DNA from: Alphaproteobacteria bacterium MedPE-SWcel
Lineage (GTDB): Bacteria; Pseudomonadota; Alphaproteobacteria; Rhodobacterales; Rhodobacteraceae
Length of the DNA: 41,760 bases
Reading direction: 5' to 3'
Assembly: GCA_001874255.1 (NCBI GenBank)
Contig: MPDC01000030.1
Coordinates: forward strand, 1-41,760
Shown here: one piece after another, positions 40,175 to 41,760 of the stretch
How positions within the stretch are numbered: the first letter of the stretch is position 1
Layout: each line of letters begins with the position of its first letter
Notes under the pieces: generated by a model
What the model was told of the DNA's origin: nothing
Database searches by the model: none
The model's input: only the letters and a program-made list of their open reading frames with translations
Program-made: the position numbers and the translations under genes

Positions 40175-41073
40175 GCGAGCCCTCCCGCCCCAACTACATC
40201 ATCTATGCGCCGGGATTTGATCCTGACAGCGGCGGTGCGATCTTTCTGCATCAATTGGTCCATGCGCTGGTCTCGCTGGGCGAAGACGCCGCCCTCTGGC
40301 CCTGGGGCGTGCCCCCGAAGCGGTCCTTCGGCGGGTGGCTGAAACAGGTGCTGCGCAAACCGCGCCTCCTGTGGCAGGGAAATGCCGCCTTGCTGCGCAG
40401 GAACCCCGCCTTGACGACGCCGGTCGCCCGCGCCCGCGATCTGCGCGAGGACACCATCGTCGTCTATCCCGAAGTCACCCTGGGCAACCCGCTTGAGGCC
40501 CGTCACATCGCCCGCTGGCTGCTCTACACACCCGGGCAAAAGGATCCCTACGCCTTCACCGAAGGCGAGATGTTCTTTCGCGCGGGCGAGATGTCCGACC
40601 TGCCCGATGTCACCGGCGGCGCGCAGGATCTCTACCTCTGGCAACGCCATCCCGCCTATCGCAACGAGAAGCGGCCGGACCGCAAGGGCGCCTGCTATAT
40701 CCTCCGCAAGGGCCGTGAAAAGGACCGCATCCCGCAGACCGCGGATGCCATCTGTATCGACGGGATGTCGCATGAGGAGACCGCTCAGGTCTTCAACGCC
40801 TGCGAAACCTTCTACAGCTATGATGAAGCGACGTTTTATTCGCAATATGCCGCCATCTGCGGCTGCACCAGCGTCATCGTCCCCGGTTATTTTCGGACCC
40901 GCGAGGACTGGGTTGCCTCCCATCCCATCGGGCGGGTCGGGGTCGCCTATGGTCTGGACGACCTGGACCACGCCCGCACCACGCGCGAGCAGGTTGCAGA
41001 GGTGCTGGCCGCTCAGGAACAGGCGGGGCTGGAGACTGTGCGCAGTTTCATCTCACGGACCCAAACGCGCTAG
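40171..41073 (+). CDS. Glycosyltransferase-like protein, 300 aa
   Basis: The N-terminus (YIIYAPGFDPDSGGAIFLHQ, LVHALVSLGEDAALWPWG) resembles the nucleotide-sugar-independent start of GT-B proteins that build surface polysaccharides. In the second half, CIDGMSHEETAQVFNACETF and YSQYAAICGCTSVIVPGYF resemble the acceptor/donor pocket region of such enzymes, similar to WavQ-like proteins. It starts with TTG overlapping the stop of the acyltransferase (TTGA), so it belongs to the same operon. Enzymatic activity and linkage are not established; I am confident only of the polysaccharide context. Confidence 0.65.
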   Translation: MSEPSRPNYIIYAPGFDPDSGGAIFLHQLVHALVSLGEDAALWPWGVPPKRSFGGWLKQVLRKPRLLWQGNAALLRRNPALTTPVARARDLREDTIVVYPEVTLGNPLEARHIARWLLYTPGQKDPYAFTEGEMFFRAGEMSDLPDVTGGAQDLYLWQRHPAYRNEKRPDRKGACYILRKGREKDRIPQTADAICIDGMSHEETAQVFNACETFYSYDEATFYSQYAAICGCTSVIVPGYFRTREDWVASHPIGRVGVAYGLDDLDHARTTREQVAEVLAAQEQAGLETVRSFISRTQTR

Positions 41074-41376
41074 CCGCCGCACCCCCGTCATGCACGCGGA
41101 TCTGTACCCAGTTCCGTACCCGGATATGTACCCGGATATGTACCCAGAGCCAGGTTTGCCTGCCGCGACACTCATTTGCGCAGCTCGGGAGGTCCACAGG
41201 ATCACAGCGCCCCGACGCGGGCCTGCCAAGCGACGCCGCCGCTGCAACGCCATAGTCTTGAGTGAGAGATCTTGAGTGAGATCATAGCCGGGAGGTTCGC
41301 AGTCAATTTTAGTGCGAGTTTGGTGCGGGCGGTGGGCACAGTTTATTCCTTATTCTTCAATGTCCTAAAATCATAA
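41074..41376. other. Gene-free stretch after the polysaccharide genes
   Basis: It contains 12-bp tandem repeats (41104-41145), and from about 41280 it becomes clearly richer in A and T (TTTATTCCTTATTCTTC), unlike the rest of the window. This may be a promoter region for the possible gene at 41377 or the edge of a transferred segment. I see no confident gene. Confidence 0.5.
41104..41145. repeat. Tandem array, 12-bp units
   Basis: Two exact copies of GTACCCGGATAT (41116-41139), flanked by GTACCCA-type partial units on both sides, 30 bases after the last gene of the polysaccharide set. Confidence 0.75.
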
Positions 41377-41691
41377 ATGCGTATTTTTTGCGGAGTGCGG
41401 AACCGCGCCAGCGATCGCAACCTCTCTCCCCCCGAAACCCGCCATCAAGAGCGACTTAGCACCAAGGTCAGAAAAGCGCAGAAAGCAGACCCTGCAAAAC
41501 TGCAAACTATGGCCGCACTTCACGACAAGCTCGGCCCTGAGCTGCCTTCCACCCACTACGCCGTTGCGGCACTGCAGCTTCACCAGAACGGCCATTCGTC
41601 CATGGCGCAGCATTTTCGGAGGATGAAAGTTGGCAGAGCGGGACTTAGTTACCCTTTGAGGCAGCATGATATATTCAACTTGCGTCAATGA
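41377..41691 (+). CDS. Possible small gene, unknown function, 104 aa
   Basis: The open frame (MRIFCGVRNRASDRNLSPPE...) ends in a TGA and has a moderately normal codon pattern, but an opposite-strand frame of similar length overlaps it, and I see no ribosome site. The protein is basic, with no recognised domain and no membrane segment. The base composition just upstream differs from the window. It may equally be non-coding. Confidence 0.25.
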   Translation: MRIFCGVRNRASDRNLSPPETRHQERLSTKVRKAQKADPAKLQTMAALHDKLGPELPSTHYAVAALQLHQNGHSSMAQHFRRMKVGRAGLSYPLRQHDIFNLRQ

Positions 41692-41760
41692 GCCTCTTCA
41701 GACCAAAGATGCTCGAAAACCAAGGTGTAGGGCTAAGAGTACCGCAGCAGCTTGGCCCAC

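Overview
The window looks like chromosome from a marine-type member of the Rhodobacteraceae (Roseobacter group, Alphaproteobacteria). The grounds are high GC with strong GC bias at third codon positions, MerR-controlled beta-oxidation genes, a CsbD protein, a Hint-domain protein, a MaeB-type malic enzyme, and a 36-base repeat family with two copies here. No tRNA, rRNA, CRISPR array or prophage is visible. Apart from a truncated IS110 transposase at the left edge, the genes are mostly metabolic.

Layout. 1-0.97 kb: broken IS110 transposase and a gene-free stretch with a 14-bp perfect hairpin. 0.97-3.3 kb (minus): two PaaI-type thioesterases and a MATE exporter. 3.4-12.9 kb (plus): a fatty acid or other acyl-CoA degradation locus with two MerR regulators, a 593-aa acyl-CoA dehydrogenase, a small basic protein, a 387-aa acyl-CoA dehydrogenase, a glutathione S-transferase-like protein, a thiolase, a cupin and a FadB-type bifunctional protein; it closes with a good intrinsic terminator. 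12.9-13.3 kb: a 15-bp tandem array and otherwise empty DNA. 13.3-14.8 kb (minus): a Hint-domain protein that lacks the catalytic Cys, and a sulfotransferase. 15.0-17.7 kb (plus): an AAE-type acyl-CoA synthetase and a membrane protein resembling an inactivated M48 peptidase. 17.8-23.3 kb (minus): a secreted SPOR protein, then upp, deoB, deoA and cdd for pyrimidine/nucleoside salvage. 23.5-24.6 kb (minus): a VOC plus double-cupin protein. 24.8-28.2 kb (plus): maeB and two small envelope proteins. 28.3-30.3 kb: a large TTTGCAAA-type operator followed by prpE (propionyl-CoA synthetase), which carries a frame-breaking deletion. 30.5-38.1 kb: csbD, a secreted protein, an amidase, nadK, glyA, a small membrane protein, an alpha/beta hydrolase and an orphan Dam-like methylase. 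38.4-41.1 kb (plus): an amino-sugar transaminase, a hexapeptide acyltransferase and a glycosyltransferase-like gene, probably part of a surface polysaccharide cluster. The last 0.7 kb is poorer in GC and has no confident gene.

How the genes work together. The 3.4-12.9 kb block contains the core steps of a beta-oxidation cycle (dehydrogenation, hydration, second oxidation, thiolysis) behind an operator-rich promoter. The acyl-CoA synthetase at 15 kb and the thioesterases at 2.4-3.3 kb can feed or drain the same acyl-CoA pool. MaeB links C4 intermediates to pyruvate, and PrpE would handle propionate if intact.

The most noteworthy features are not a new multi-gene system. They are (a) the deletion that removes the hinge (A8) motif of PrpE beneath an apparently intact operator, (b) a 36-base terminator-like repeat with two copies in the same orientation relative to their upstream genes, (c) widespread short tandem duplications of 5-18 bp, in at least seven intergenic sites and inside several genes, including a low-complexity insertion in DeoB and the frameshift in the transposase, and (d) two proteins (Hint and M48-like) that keep a fold but appear to have lost catalytic residues. 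I did not find a convincing undescribed defence or mobile system.
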